Origin: Phytophthora colocasiae
Lineage: Eukaryota; Oomycota; Peronosporomycetes; Peronosporales; Peronosporaceae
Direction of reading: 5' to 3'
Assembly (NCBI GenBank): GCA_018806915.1
Contig: JAGKQI010000058.1
Coordinates: forward strand, 310,001-374,000
DNA length: 64,000 nt
Part shown: piece by piece, positions 20,049-31,335 of the stretch
Layout: every line of letters begins with the position of its first letter
How positions within the stretch are numbered: the first letter of the stretch is position 1
Translations under genes and position numbers: made by a program
Notes under the pieces: generated by a model
What the model was told of the DNA's origin: nothing
The model's input: only the letters and a program-made list of their open reading frames with translations
Databases searched by the model: none

Positions 20049-21524
20049 ATGCAGGCCTCTCCTATCAAACCCTCGGCCTTGGCAATCCCACCCGAGGAGT
20101 ACGTCCACACTCCAGGCAGCAGCGTCACTTCATCCCCAGCCGAGAGCTGCGTCAGCGGCGCCGAGAAACAGCTCAAGCCGTGGGAGCGCTCGTCAAGTGT
20201 CACCAGTTCCGTCAACAGCTCCGAAACCATCGATGCAGAAGAGGAGGAAGCAGAACATGCAACAGATTCGTCTTACAACATCGATACAAGAGCACAAGCG
20301 CTGAAGCTACAAACGCATCTGCGAGGAGTGCAGCAACGCCTGGACGGACTGCAGTCCTTGATGCACGAGGCTGCGCTGCATTCTAGCTTTCTCTCTCGTT
20401 CCCAGGCAGACCCGCAACCCCGTATAATTATAGCAGCAGAAGCGAATGTACATGTTGCTGCAAGTGAATCACCAGATCTTCAGAGACGAACACTACCAGC
20501 CCAAAAGCAGCGAGTCGACAACTTTGTTCAGACGGACTCGACGTCTTCTGATGAATGGGCGGAGGACGCACCCAACGATGAAGCAAATGATAGCAGAGAC
20601 GACCAGCAAGATAGTAGCTCAAACTCTAGCGAGGAAGATGGCCCACCAGCAATCACGGCACTGCTAAACAGGATTAAGACTTTGCAGGCGCAGCTAAAGG
20701 AGGCTACGGATGAAAACGAACAGCTTCAGAGGACGGTACACAGGTTGGAGGAGCAGAATGCGAGACTACAAGCTCATACAGCATGTGCGCCAGCTGAAGG
20801 TGCCATTGAAGGGCCAACGCCAGGATGTGATCAGGAATCAAGTTGCGCAAAGGCTGATGGAGCTAGCAAAGGTCTTGACGAGAGCTTTTCCCGCTTGGAG
20901 ACTGCGATATTTGGCGAGCCTTCAGCGTTTCAAAAGGTCATGGATGAGGATCTAGCAGTCTTAAAGGGCCATGAACGATGTCAACGCAAACTGCATGAAC
21001 TATGGGATACCGTCCGCGTGCTCAGAACTTTTGTGGAAACGTACGAGCTCGAGAAGAACGCAATGAAGATCCAGCGCGATGATGCCATCGCCGATGCGAA
21101 CAGCGCGGACGCCGAGAACGTCAAGTTGGCGAGCAGCAGTAACCCTCAACAGAAAATCAAGTACCTGGAACAAGTAAAGAAGGACAACCAGACTCTGCGA
21201 AAGAAGAATCGCGCTTTGAACATGAGGATAGCCAGACAAGCAGCTAAGTTCATCCGAGAGAGGAATGGCTGCTCATTGCTTGACGATGGTGAAATCTCAA
21301 TTGACACGATCACGACGCTTGATGATACGTTGGTAAGCGATGAGACTTCAACGGTACGCAGTGGAGAAGAGATCTTGCGCAGTATGCACAATCGCAGTGG
21401 AGTTTTGGAACAGAGGCTGGAGAGCCTGCGTCTCGCGAGGCAGGAGCTTCCTGAAGTTGAAGTCGACAACTCGGATGGAAAGGCTTCTGTATCAACGAAC
21501 TTTGCAGAGACTCCGCATCCGTAA
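20049..21524 (+). CDS. Coiled-coil protein, 491 aa
   Basis: A single exon. The first 75 residues are Ser/Pro/Glu-rich. A short helix lies at about 85-110, an acidic low-complexity stretch at about 170-200, then coiled-coil segments at about 205-245 (ALLNRIKTLQAQLKEA and on) and 310-400 (KNRALNMRIARQAAKFIRE). No catalytic or membrane signature is present. It is probably a cytoskeletal or centrosomal type scaffold, but that is a guess from composition. ATG 20003 lies 46 nt upstream in a different frame that stays open for 127 codons and overlaps this start. Confidence 0.65.
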   Translation: MQASPIKPSALAIPPEEYVHTPGSSVTSSPAESCVSGAEKQLKPWERSSSVTSSVNSSETIDAEEEEAEHATDSSYNIDTRAQALKLQTHLRGVQQRLDGLQSLMHEAALHSSFLSRSQADPQPRIIIAAEANVHVAASESPDLQRRTLPAQKQRVDNFVQTDSTSSDEWAEDAPNDEANDSRDDQQDSSSNSSEEDGPPAITALLNRIKTLQAQLKEATDENEQLQRTVHRLEEQNARLQAHTACAPAEGAIEGPTPGCDQESSCAKADGASKGLDESFSRLETAIFGEPSAFQKVMDEDLAVLKGHERCQRKLHELWDTVRVLRTFVETYELEKNAMKIQRDDAIADANSADAENVKLASSSNPQQKIKYLEQVKKDNQTLRKKNRALNMRIARQAAKFIRERNGCSLLDDGEISIDTITTLDDTLVSDETSTVRSGEEILRSMHNRSGVLEQRLESLRLARQELPEVEVDNSDGKASVSTNFAETPHP

Positions 21525-21801
21525 TAGGTCAGTACCTACCAGCGACAAACGCCCGGTGATGTCTCCATCGATGTCTTGGCGGCCCAAACTGCAAGGATCT
21601 GCGTCAAATGACCTTCTTCTGCTTGGAGTGGTGGATTGCTCACGCCCATATTTATGCGTTTTCAGTGAGTGATTGGCAGGTTTTCATTCGCTGTAATTCG
21701 CTTCAATGTAGTATCTAATTGGCTAAAATTAATACTGACGTAACATGATTGGTGGATATTTAATTTTTAAAGCGGAGCCATAATTCATTGGTTTGCTCGA
21801 G

Positions 21802-23683
21802 ATGGTGGAGACACTGCACAAGCAGGAGGGCGAGATGCGCACTACGCGAGCCGACCCGAAGAGTACAGAACACATGGACAACTTCGCGTCCGCCGCCGGG
21901 CTCATGCAGCTCAGCTCGGCGGCGATGGCAGCTGATGCTGCAGACGCAGGTGTCAACAATGTCGACAACGGCAGAATCATCGTAAGCAACAATAGCAATA
22001 GCAGCAGCAGCACCGCAGGTTCTTCGCCCGCGGATGGTTCGCTTCCTCCAGGCTGGCAGCGAATCATCCACGGCTCTGGTCTACCTTGTTACGTGCATGA
22101 CGGTCTGGGAGTTGTCTGCTGGACGCGACCATATCCGCTGAATGTGGGCAGCGACGCCGCGCTCTCGCAGCCAGAACTGCATCGTCTCGTCAAACAGCAT
22201 GTCCCGCCGCTGAGCATCTTCGCGCCTGGATCAGATGTATTAGCTCATCGAAGGAAAGAAAGTGTAAGCAGTGCTGCTGCTACTGTCTCATCGTCTCCGT
22301 CGTTGCAGGCGCAGCATTCTCAAGAACCCAGTAGCGTAAGGAAGGGTGTTAGATGCTTTCGAACAGGGAGGCAGCTCCACTGTTGATGGGTCGAGTTACA
22401 GTGAGCCTGAGTGATTTTTTTTTCTGTAGCAGGCTTCGACGAAGAAGCGCAAGCTGGACGCGGTGATCAAGGAACAGAAAGGAAGCGGCAAGCACCCCTC
22501 GATGGTGGACATTTTTTTCTTACTATCTACTTGAAGCATTGGCTTCGCCAATGCTTTGTCAGGAAATTTTCTAAATGTTTTTTTGCCTGTAGACACTTGA
22601 TGAGTTCAAGATGCTATCCATCGGGGACCCACGTGTTCTCCAGGTTAGTCTTCCGAAAATCTTGGAGCGTATCTTTGACAGGATGCCTATAAATGCTGAT
22701 AACGATTTTCAACTGTACTAGGCATGCATGGAGCTCTCAATCAAGACTCCGGCACAAGTTCTCCAGGAGTACCAAAACCGGAATCGTGGTGTATCGATTA
22801 ACTACAACACTGTACCTGTCGAAGGAGACGGAGTGAAGCTCTTCAAGACCATCGTGACTGCAGGCAGCACGGTTGCAGAGGTACGAGTTTATTAAAGGTG
22901 AATGCTTGCACTCGGCGGTATTAACGAGTCCGTTTGTTATAGGGCATCGCCTCAACAAAGAAAATTGCCAAACAATTAGGAGCGCAGCAACTGTTGGCGA
23001 TGTTGCACGAGCGAACGGCTCGAAAATATTACGAAGTCGCGGAACTGTACAACAGCTCTCTGAAGGGCCAACCAGTCATTGCAGAATCCTCGACGTACGG
23101 TCCTTCAACTCCGCTGCGCCACAATGGGAGGGGTGGGCGTGGTGGCAATAGAGACCCTCGCTTGGAACGAGGCGGTAATGCACCGAATCGGAATCGACGG
23201 GCCCGCCGGTCACCTCCTTATCAACAATATGATGTTGTAGGCGGCAGTTACCGTGACTATGGAGCTGACCAACGAGTGAATCCCCATTGGGCCGGATACA
23301 ATCAGCAGCCCGTGCAACAGCAAGCTGTCCCGTGGAATGATGGACAGCAAGGTGATATTGGCTCCGACCGTGTGGTGGTGTACTCGCAAACTCCTGAAGG
23401 CAACGCAGGGGTATATGGTGATGGTCAATACTATGCCAACGCTGGTGGAAACGCGTGGGGTAGTTATCCGAATGTTAACCAGCCAGTACCGCAAGCGAGT
23501 TTATCCGGAGCTTATCCTCCTCAGCAGCAGTATTACCATGCCTATGGTGAAGCGCAGCCGTACGATTATGACAATTACCAGTCACGAGCTCCGGATCGGT
23601 CAAACACCACAACGCCTATCGAAAGAGTGACAGTACGTAATTCTACTGAAAACATACATGAGCTAGCTGGCCGAAGGGGGTAG
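21802..23683 (+). CDS. DGCR8/Pasha-like protein: WW domain plus dsRBD
   Basis: Five exons: 21802-22335, 22433-22504, 22593-22643, 22722-22880, 22943-23683; 518 residues. Every junction is GT-AG and in phase 0. A WW-type domain at about 79-112 reads LPPGWQRI...SGLPCYVH...VCWTRPYPL, close to the DGCR8 dimerisation WW (GLPxYLH...VVTWSRPYFL), and is followed by PPLS as in DGCR8. The Pro-Cys pair that ligates heme in animal DGCR8 is not seen. A KKRK nuclear signal follows in exon 2. The dsRBD (about 210-285) is preceded by LSIGDPRV, like ISIEDSRV before human dsRBD2, with TPAQVLQEYQNRNRG and STKKIAKQLGAQQLLAMLH. Only one dsRBD is seen, where animals have two. The last 200 residues are RGG- and Gln/Tyr/Gly-rich. 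DGCR8 is the Drosha partner in pri-miRNA cleavage; that role here is inference. Confidence 0.75.
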
Positions 23684-24074
23684 CAAATTGACAAGTTTTA
23701 TTTCAGGCGAATTTACGGAATCACCACTGATGTTATCAGTAATGGAGCTATCGCCGAATAGAGAGAGACCGCTGACCTTGGTGCAACATTAGCGATGCTA
23801 ATCAGACTTGCTGCAACGTAATGTGCTTTCCGTGATCATGCCGCATGCGACTCGCGCAAGTCACGATGCGCGACAGCTGGGCTATGTAAAGATGTGGAGT
23901 CATTCACGCGCAATAGAGACCACATCGCCGAGGGAAGAGCGTGGCTGGGGCTCGACAGCCGGAGCGGCGCACAACGCGCTCGCTTCGTTGAACGAGTCAT
24001 TTGGCTTTGCCTGTCGTCGGCGGAGAAATCGACTGCGTAACGTTCAAACTCTGCCTGTCACCATCGAATAAGTG
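23684..24074. other. Intergenic, nothing recognised
   Basis: This stretch holds the 3' flank of the DGCR8-like gene and the leader of the PH gene. An open frame at 23808-24071 runs into the leader but lacks an ATG with good context and resembles nothing known. Confidence 0.4.
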
Positions 24075-24746
24075 ATGGAGGGCTACCTGCTTGTCTTCTC
24101 CAAGGAACGCAGCGCACAAGTGCAATACTGTGTGCTGGAACATGGGATGTTACGCTGCTTCGACCAACCGGGTGGTGTGCTACGCGAGTCTATCGGACTC
24201 ACAAGACATCGTGTCCGAGTGCAGCCGCTCTTCAGCGACAACGCAGGCGCGTGTCCAAACCGGTTTGCAGTCCACGCTCTTGAGGTAAAGCGCAACGACC
24301 AAGCGGGTGCTTTTGTGTCGGCAGGCAAGCGCGAAAAGACGTACAACTTCGCTGCAGCCACCTCTAAGACCATGATCAAGTGGGCCAATGTCATTCACAA
24401 TTGGCGACGCCATGCATTTGACGACCCAACCTGCAGCGCTTTATCCGTCCACGATACCATCACAGACAAGGCCATGAAGAGTCCCGACAGTAAGCGTCGC
24501 GCTGTGCTCCTGGAAAGCCAACGTCTTAACCTTGTGAGCTTGGCCAACCGTTTCGACGTGAAGCTTGTCTCCGCCAACTCGGACGCTGATAAAAAGCCCC
24601 GTGGCATGTTTAGAAGTCCATCGTTTCGAGTATCATCAACACAAAAGGACCCCGCTGAATTGAAGACGTCAAGACCTAGCTTTGCTGTTATATCCTGGTT
24701 GCCAGGAAGGATTTCGTCGCTCCGTCCTAGCTTGCTAGGTAGGTGA
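24075..24746 (+). CDS. PH-domain protein, 223 aa
   Basis: A single exon from ATG 24075. A pleckstrin-homology domain occupies about 1-115: it opens MEGYLLVFSKE, has strand-like blocks (VQYCVLEHGMLRCF, RVRVQPLF, RFAVHALEV, TYNFAAAT) and ends with the helix TMIKWANVIHNW carrying the conserved Trp. PH domains bind phosphoinositides or proteins at membranes. The C-terminal 100 residues are basic and Ser-rich with no other domain. The frame ends in AGGTAGGTGA, so a donor could exist near 24740 and a further exon cannot be excluded. Confidence 0.7.
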   Translation: MEGYLLVFSKERSAQVQYCVLEHGMLRCFDQPGGVLRESIGLTRHRVRVQPLFSDNAGACPNRFAVHALEVKRNDQAGAFVSAGKREKTYNFAAATSKTMIKWANVIHNWRRHAFDDPTCSALSVHDTITDKAMKSPDSKRRAVLLESQRLNLVSLANRFDVKLVSANSDADKKPRGMFRSPSFRVSSTQKDPAELKTSRPSFAVISWLPGRISSLRPSLLGR

Positions 24747-24947
24747 ACGAACACCTCGGAAGAAATTTAATGTTTCTGTTGTAGCTGTAAGAATCTAGAA
24801 AGTATCGAATTAGTGCCAAGAATCCACACACCATTGAAGAAACAAAGAGCTCAAATCGGCTTCCAATGTGGTATTTCCGCCTGGACCTTATCAAAGAGCA
24901 AGTTACTACATGCAGTACATGCAGTACCGACCTTCCTCTCTATGCGA

Positions 24948-26354
24948 TTATAGATAGAGTCCCTCGGGAATGTTAGCCTTCTTCTTGTAAAGTGCTTTCT
25001 CCTTTGCCTTTCGGAAATCCGACTGCGTCACACGCATACGGCGCTCGCGCAAAGCGAGCAGACCAGCTTCCGTGCAAACAGCCTTGATGTCAGCTCCTGA
25101 AAGCTCGTCCTTCGACATCACGAACTCCTCAAGATCAACATCATCACCAAGACTCATGCGACCTGTGTGAATGCCGAAGATGCGACGCTTAGTCTTGATA
25201 TCTGGCAGTGGGAACTCAATCTGCAACAATAAAGCAATCAAAATCAGAACTTCAGCGTAAATCCTTGTCCAGAGAAATACTGTACATACCTTTCTGTCGA
25301 TACGTCCGGGACGAATAAGGGCAGGGTCCAGACTTTCGATGGCATTGGTTGCCATAATAACCTTGACGTCGCCACGCTCATCGAAACCATCCAGTTGATT
25401 CAGAAGTTCGAGCATCGTACGCTGAATTTCACGGGTGCCACCGCTGCTCGAGTCGTAACGCTTGCTACCAACCGCATCAATTTCATCAATGAACACAATT
25501 GACGGCGCGTGATCGTCTGCCACACGGAACATCTCGCGCACGAGTTTCGGACCGTCACCCAAATACTTTTGGATTAGCTCCGAACCGACAATCCGCAGGA
25601 ACGTAGCTGATGTCTGGTTGGCCACAGCCTTTGCCAGCAACGTTTTTCCCGTACCGGGCTCACCATACAGAATAACTCCCTTGGGCGGACGAATACCAAT
25701 ACCCTCGTACAACTCCGGGTGCGTAAGCGGAAGCTCAACAGCTTCCTTGATCTCCTGAATCTGCGACTCGAGCCCACCAATGTCTGCATACGACTCCAGT
25801 GGCGCCTTGTCTACCTTCATGACGCTCACCATTGGGTCCGTATCGTCGGCCAAAATGCCCACGACCGACATAACCTTGTTGTGCAACAGGACGGAACAGC
25901 CAGGCTCCAGCATGTCCTGGTTCACGAAGGACATGACACCAACATAATACTCAGGTCCCACTGAAGAGGATACAATGGCGTGGTTGTCATCAATCATCTC
26001 TTCTAGCGTGCCAACGCCCATAGGCGTCCCGCGCAGGTCATCCACCTTAGAGCGCTCTTCCTCGTCCTTCTCCTGTTTCGGCTTCATGACTTCCTGGTTC
26101 TGGATAAATTCCTGTTCCATCAGAAGGAAATCCTTGATGCGCTCCATCTTGAGCAAACGCAGCTTGCACTTGGCAGTCGGGTACACCGTCGGAATACGGA
26201 CAGCAGCGGATGGTCCTTTTTTCTTACGACGCTTGCGCGTCATAGCACCTCCACGTGGCTCAAACTTCTTCTTCTTTTGCTTGGCAGCATCTTCCTTCTT
26301 CTTGGCGGCCTCCTCGCGTGTCTGGCGCGGCAGTCCGCTCTGCCCCTGACCCAT
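24948..26354 (-). CDS. RPT2: 26S proteasome AAA-ATPase subunit Rpt2 (PSMC1)
   Basis: Two exons, 25290-26354 and 24948-25220; 445 residues. Rpt2 is one of six base ATPases that unfold substrates and open the 20S gate. The start MGQGQSG is the conserved N-myristoylation signal. A basic N-terminal coiled-coil region and OB domain follow. The AAA domain has Walker A GEPGTGKT, Walker [11 protein letters not shown] and the RPGRIDRK arginine-finger region. The protein ends in LYL, the HbYX gate-opening motif. The 69-nt intron (25221-25289) lies after RPGRIDRK, is a multiple of three and has no stop, so retention would insert 23 residues. Confidence 0.95.
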   Translation of the reverse strand: MGQGQSGLPRQTREEAAKKKEDAAKQKKKKFEPRGGAMTRKRRKKKGPSAAVRIPTVYPTAKCKLRLLKMERIKDFLLMEQEFIQNQEVMKPKQEKDEEERSKVDDLRGTPMGVGTLEEMIDDNHAIVSSSVGPEYYVGVMSFVNQDMLEPGCSVLLHNKVMSVVGILADDTDPMVSVMKVDKAPLESYADIGGLESQIQEIKEAVELPLTHPELYEGIGIRPPKGVILYGEPGTGKTLLAKAVANQTSATFLRIVGSELIQKYLGDGPKLVREMFRVADDHAPSIVFIDEIDAVGSKRYDSSSGGTREIQRTMLELLNQLDGFDERGDVKVIMATNAIESLDPALIRPGRIDRKVCTVFLWTRIYAEVLILIALLLQIEFPLPDIKTKRRIFGIHTGRMSLGDDVDLEEFVMSKDELSGADIKAVCTEAGLLALRERRMRVTQSDFRKAKEKALYKKKANIPEGLYL

Positions 26355-26957
26355 GTTCACTGTCTTCTTCTCTTTAAGCACAGTGGAAAAGATCTCCCCC
26401 TCTAACAAAAAGAATAAAACCTCGGGCAGTGAACCTTCTTGAGGTTATATTCTGCGATCCAACATTTATGACCAATGAGAGACAACTTCATGATAGTTGA
26501 AGTGAACATCACTCTTGCGATCTTCAACGGCCGCGCTTCCTAGGGCCAATGGTGTATGTCCGTTGCGGTATTAATAGGCGCTGTTTTTGGCTCCGTCGAC
26601 CTCTGCCATGCGCCGCCCTCGATGGACTTTCGGCCCGAAATTCGGGGGCCGTTTGGCGTTTCCCTTAAGAGAGTTGGCTAGAAAGCCCCCCATCTTTCGC
26701 CTGGAAGAGTGTCATTGCAGCATTAAGACGGTCTTCGCCTTTGCAGCTCCGATCACACTATCCGCTCGAGAAATCGACGCCAGCAGCCCTGCTAACGCAC
26801 TAAGTCTCGACTCTCCGCACAGGATAAATACCAGGAGGTGAGCTATCGACAGTATCTATCGTTTTATACAAACTAAGAACTCGATGAACGAGCGCGCTAT
26901 TGGTATTGCTTATTAATTTTCTCAAATTGATCTCCCACAGTTCTGAATAAAGCCAAG
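26355..26957. promoter_or_regulatory. Shared 5' region of Rpt2 and the MAP kinase
   Basis: About 600 bp lie between two diverging starts. The stretch contains GGCCAATG near 26543 (a CCAAT-type box), an AATTTTCTC tract before the kinase start and GC-rich patches. No convincing ORF was found. Promoter assignment rests on position. Confidence 0.4.
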
Positions 26958-28435
26958 ATGGCTAGCACTTATACACCGACGGGTCCTGCTTCCTCCTCCC
27001 CAGTGAAGTCAGTCGGATCGACGCCTTTGTCATCGAGAAGTCTGCCAACGAAAGGATTATCAAGCGCCGACAAACTCGGTGGTCCATCAGAATCTGCAGC
27101 TCCAGTTGGTGCGAGCGATGCAGTGAGCGGGACGCGTAAAGCGGCCGCTACAACAGTCGCTGCCGCACCCGCTCGACCAGGAACGTACTCGTTCGTTGTT
27201 GCAGGAACAAATTTCCAGATCGACGAGAAGTACAAATTTATCAAGGTCATTGGTCGTGGGGCCTATGGTGTTGTTATGTAAGAAAGCGCCTTCATTTTCA
27301 CGAAGCATTACCACCAGACTAATCATTTACTGCAATGTAGTTCAGCAGAAAATGCCGAGACAAACGAAAAAGTTGCTGTAAAGAAAATTTCCAGAGCATT
27401 TGAAGACCTGGTCGACGCTAAGCGAATTTTGCGAGAAATTAAGCTTCTGCAGCATTTCGACCACGAAAACGTGATCACCATTCTGGATCTGCTGCCTCCG
27501 CCATCCTTAGCGCAGTTCGAAGACGTGTACATCATTGCGGATCTCATGGAGACCGACTTACACCGAATCATATACTCGAGGCAGCCGCTCACTGACGATC
27601 ATGTGCAGTACTTCCTGTACCAGATCTTGAGAGCTCTCAAGTACATCCACTCAGCCAATGTACTTCATCGAGACTTGAAGCCATCAAATTTGTTGCTGAA
27701 CTCGAATTGCGACCTGAAAGTGTGCGACTTCGGCTTATCGCGAGGTGTCACACCCGAGGAAGACAACATGGAGCTCACGGAATATGTCGTAACGCGCTGG
27801 TACCGTGCACCCGAGATCATGCTCTCCTCTAGAGAATACACCAAGGCGATAGACATTTGGTCCACTGGGTGTATTTTTGCAGAGCTGCTCGGCCGCACAC
27901 CACTCTTTCCTGGTGATGATTATATCCACCAGCTACAGATCATTTGTGACAAGATCGGAACTCCATGTGAAGAGGACCTGCATTTTGTCGTCAGCGAACG
28001 AGCTAAACGCTTTATGAAAAACCAGCCGATGCGTCCTGGAGTCCCCTTTTCCAAACTTTTCCCGAAAGCTACACCTGAAGCTGTCGATTTGTTGCAGCGC
28101 ATGCTTGTGTTTGATCCGGTAAAACGAATTTCCGTCGAGGAAGCACTGGAACACCCGTACTTGGCCTCTCTGCACAACCTGGAGGACGAACCTGTTGCAG
28201 ACAGTATTTTCAGCTTTGACTTCGAAAAAGAAGACCTGACGGAATCGCGGCTGAAGGAGCTTATTTTCGAGTGAGTTTGTCTTGAATCTCAAATCATCAT
28301 GCACACTAACTGTAACCCCTTTGCAGAGAGATTCTTCAAATTCACCCAGATGCACCACGCAGTCCCATAAAGGCACCTCACACTACATTAAGCAGCCCTC
28401 CAACTGACCAAGTGCTAAGTCCAAGGTATTGTTGA
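26958..28435 (+). CDS. Mitogen-activated protein kinase, TEY type
   Basis: Exons 26958-27277, 27341-28270, 28327-28435; 452 residues. After a Ser/Ala/Pro-rich head of about 85 residues comes a full kinase domain: GRGAYGVV loop, AVKKI lysine, HRDLKPSN catalytic loop, DFGLSRG and the activation loop [14 protein letters not shown] with the dual-phosphorylation TEY. A Thr-Pro/Ser-Pro-rich tail follows. This is an ERK-type MAPK, phosphorylated by a MAPKK and signalling to nucleus or cytoskeleton. Near the end CCAAG/GTATTG could be a donor joined to 28511, giving an alternative tail ending STTRPHAQN. The 3' region faces the DPH1 gene. Confidence 0.9.
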
Positions 28436-28645
28436 TTGCTTGATAACCATTGCTTACTTTCACAGTTGATCGATTATTGTTCTGCACATTTGTTTTCATC
28501 TTTCAATTAGCACGACTCGCCCGCATGCTCAAAACTGAGCATCTCACTCTTGTGGCGGATGCAGCGATCAGAAGACAGTATAGCAAGAATGGTCATGTTA
28601 TTGACAAAATGCAAAACAAATTCCAATATCTAGGCAGTGAAATCA

Positions 28646-30455
28646 TCACGCAACAGCTTCAGTCTTCTTGCGATCGTGATAGTTCGTCCACGGACCACTT
28701 CCTTTTGCGTAGAAATCCATCGGATACGAGCCCTCCTTCCACTGCGTTTTCTCCAGACAAACTTCCGCCTCGTACGCAGTAAGCAATGGCTGAAACAACA
28801 TCAGGTTATCCGTGTTAGTAGCTGATAACTTCATTCATGACGAGTCAGTCATTCACCTTCGGGAACGCATAGCCCCAATCAATCGAAAGCCGAGGGCACG
28901 CAATCTGAATCCACGCATCCACGTCCTTGAAACGTGCGAGCTGTTGTGCCATGTATGAATGGTTAGTGTAACTACATGTAGATAAACCTCAAAGATACAA
29001 CAACGATAGACCTTGTCAGGGAAGAGCTCCGACAGCAGAAGCACGAAGTACTCCTTTCCACTTTGCTCGAGCAACTGTTTTACGTGGTCGAGAATGAACG
29101 GGTTGCCCTGGTGTCCTAGTGTTCCAAGCACAACGCCAAACTTCTTTGCCCCCTTAGCTTGATCGATGGCAGCACGGCGGATTTCCATCATTTGAGGCAG
29201 GTCGTATTTTTCGATCGTGAGCATTTTCGGATATGGATCATAACGATACGCCTTCAGATTTGGGTTCATGATCATCGCCGACTAGTACACAGAGCAAGTC
29301 ATTTAACCAATGTCAGAGTCATCATAAAGGCCACTACTATTCAATAACCTAAACCAAACCTCGAGATGAAAACGGCCGTCTGCAATGAACACGAGGGCAT
29401 CAACCCCTTCGATAACAGGAGAAGTGCAGCCCAGAACTTCGCCAGGAGACAATGGCTTGACCTGTGGCACGGTCATGCTGGTGAAATAGTCCTTCAGCCT
29501 CGCTGACACAAGATGGATAGAGCTGCTGAATTGGATCGTTCCCATTAACGCCAGCTAAAATAATAAAACGTTAGTTAGAGCCTTCTAGCAAGAATAATAA
29601 CGCATTGCGTCCTCTATCGCAAACCTTTGTTTCCGGTGGGAAAGTCAGCTTCATGCAATCGATAAGCTGCAACAGCACAAGAGAAACAGTGTTAGCATAC
29701 TTCAAACCGATATGCAGTACATATCCGTCACATACATGCTCAACGTCGATGGCGATGTCCACAAAGACGTACAACATCTTGATAGACGTAACATCGATAG
29801 GGACAAGACAGCTGTGACCGTAGTGCACCATGAAGTCAGCCCCTAGCGCAAGTGCACTAAGATCATCCACGCAACAGGCGCCGTACGTTACCTGTATGGT
29901 CGACAACAAACTTGTGAACTGGTTGGTCTTCCCAGAATCATCCAGAAATACTTACATCGCCCAGAATGATACTGTCAGCGCCAGTAAAGCGTTCAATGAT
30001 ATCTGAGATGACACACGCGTAGAGAAGAAGACCCTCGGGGAACTGCAGCGCTACACGCTTGCTACCGGCTTGGCGAATTCGCCACACAGTTTTGCGAATC
30101 TCAAAGTTGTAGTTCCACGGCAACTGCTCCATGGCCTTGGTCAGCTCCGGATCCTTCATAATTTCCTCCGGAATCTGATTGGCCATGCGACGCTTCAGTG
30201 CTGCGGCTGATGGCTTACGCTTGGTCTTAAGCTTGTGCGCGACGAGCTGCTGCTGTGAGCTGCACCTGTAAGAGTTGATCCAGCGTCAATCGCTGCTGTT
30301 TCTAGCTGCATCAGTTCAATAACTACGCACCCGTTGCTTTGGCAGCCGACATCGCTAGATTGGCAGCAAGCACCACCAGCAGTGGCCTTGTTGTGTCCTG
30401 AGAAGCGCGGCGGTCCCGTAGCGGCGACGGTCTCCTCCGATCCGGTCGTCTCCAT
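28646..30455 (-). CDS. DPH1: Diphthamide synthase subunit DPH1
   Basis: Eight exons on the minus strand: 30331-30455, 29956-30265, 29736-29891, 29625-29666, 29360-29554, 29012-29281, 28857-28940, 28646-28789; 441 residues, frame kept throughout. With DPH2, DPH1 transfers the aminocarboxypropyl group of SAM to a histidine of elongation factor 2 by a non-canonical radical SAM [4Fe-4S] reaction. The three cluster cysteines lie in [14 protein letters not shown] and [21 protein letters not shown] and AYRYDPY are further family blocks. Intron 28790-28856 has a perfect CTAAC branch site; one donor is the unusual GTCTAT. A Cys-rich N-terminal extension (residues 30-50) is present. Confidence 0.93.
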
Positions 30456-31335
30456 TGATGCGTTGAGTGACGACGACAATGGCTTTCAACCAATCGGCAG
30501 ATGGCTACACCGGAATGAAGGAGTGATGGTCGATTACTTCAGTGACGAAATGTGTAGGAATTGATGTTGAAGCATATATATTTCGTGACTGATACCTTTA
30601 ATCGGCAAGCCATATTAATTCATGCACTGTGCTTCATGAAAACCACGAACTACGCTAGTGTTGCTGTTAGCTACTCTTGGTTGGCCGACGCAGAAGTCAG
30701 CAAAGACAGAGAACTGTTGCTTAGAACTGGACTGAAGATGTTGTAACCAACAACTTAGTAGCTTTACGCCTTAGTCACATGCATTGCTGAGATTGACTAC
30801 ACATGCAGTGGCGCCACACACTATCATTCATGGACACATATTATCCACTGTCTGTAAAGAGTCAATGCCTCGTTTGGCAGCGTGTACGAAGTCGAGGTTA
30901 CGTTGCTACTGGTTTTGGCAAAAGTCGTGATGGACTAAAATTTGTGTCAACCCTAAAATTTAAGTCGCTGGATGTCGCAATCAAACGAAGCTTGGACGCA
31001 TTGTGATTGGCCAGTCGCAGTTGCGATATGTGCACAGACGAGCCAGGTGGAGATGAGCGTCGACTTCGTTAGCCAATTGGAACTCGTAAGACGGATATGG
31101 GAAGCTCGGATTGGCTGTAAAACCTCGCCAGCTGGCGATCAGGCGCTACTTTAGATTTTACTTGATTTTTGTATGCTTGCGAGTCCCTCTCTCCCAGCCT
31201 GTGCCTCTGGTGAAGAAGACGACTGGCTCGGCCGCCTCACTTGAGAATCCGCGCTTACGTAAACGCTCCCCGTCAGTGAGCGCTCCCTCGTAATCAAGGA
31301 CACCGCCAGCGTCAAGCTGATCAAGCCGATACACC
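30456..31335. other. Intergenic between DPH1 and the bZIP gene
   Basis: About 880 bp with several short open frames on both strands, none recognisable. The last 130 bp are a GC-rich leader for the bZIP gene. No repeats or RNA genes were found. Confidence 0.4.
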
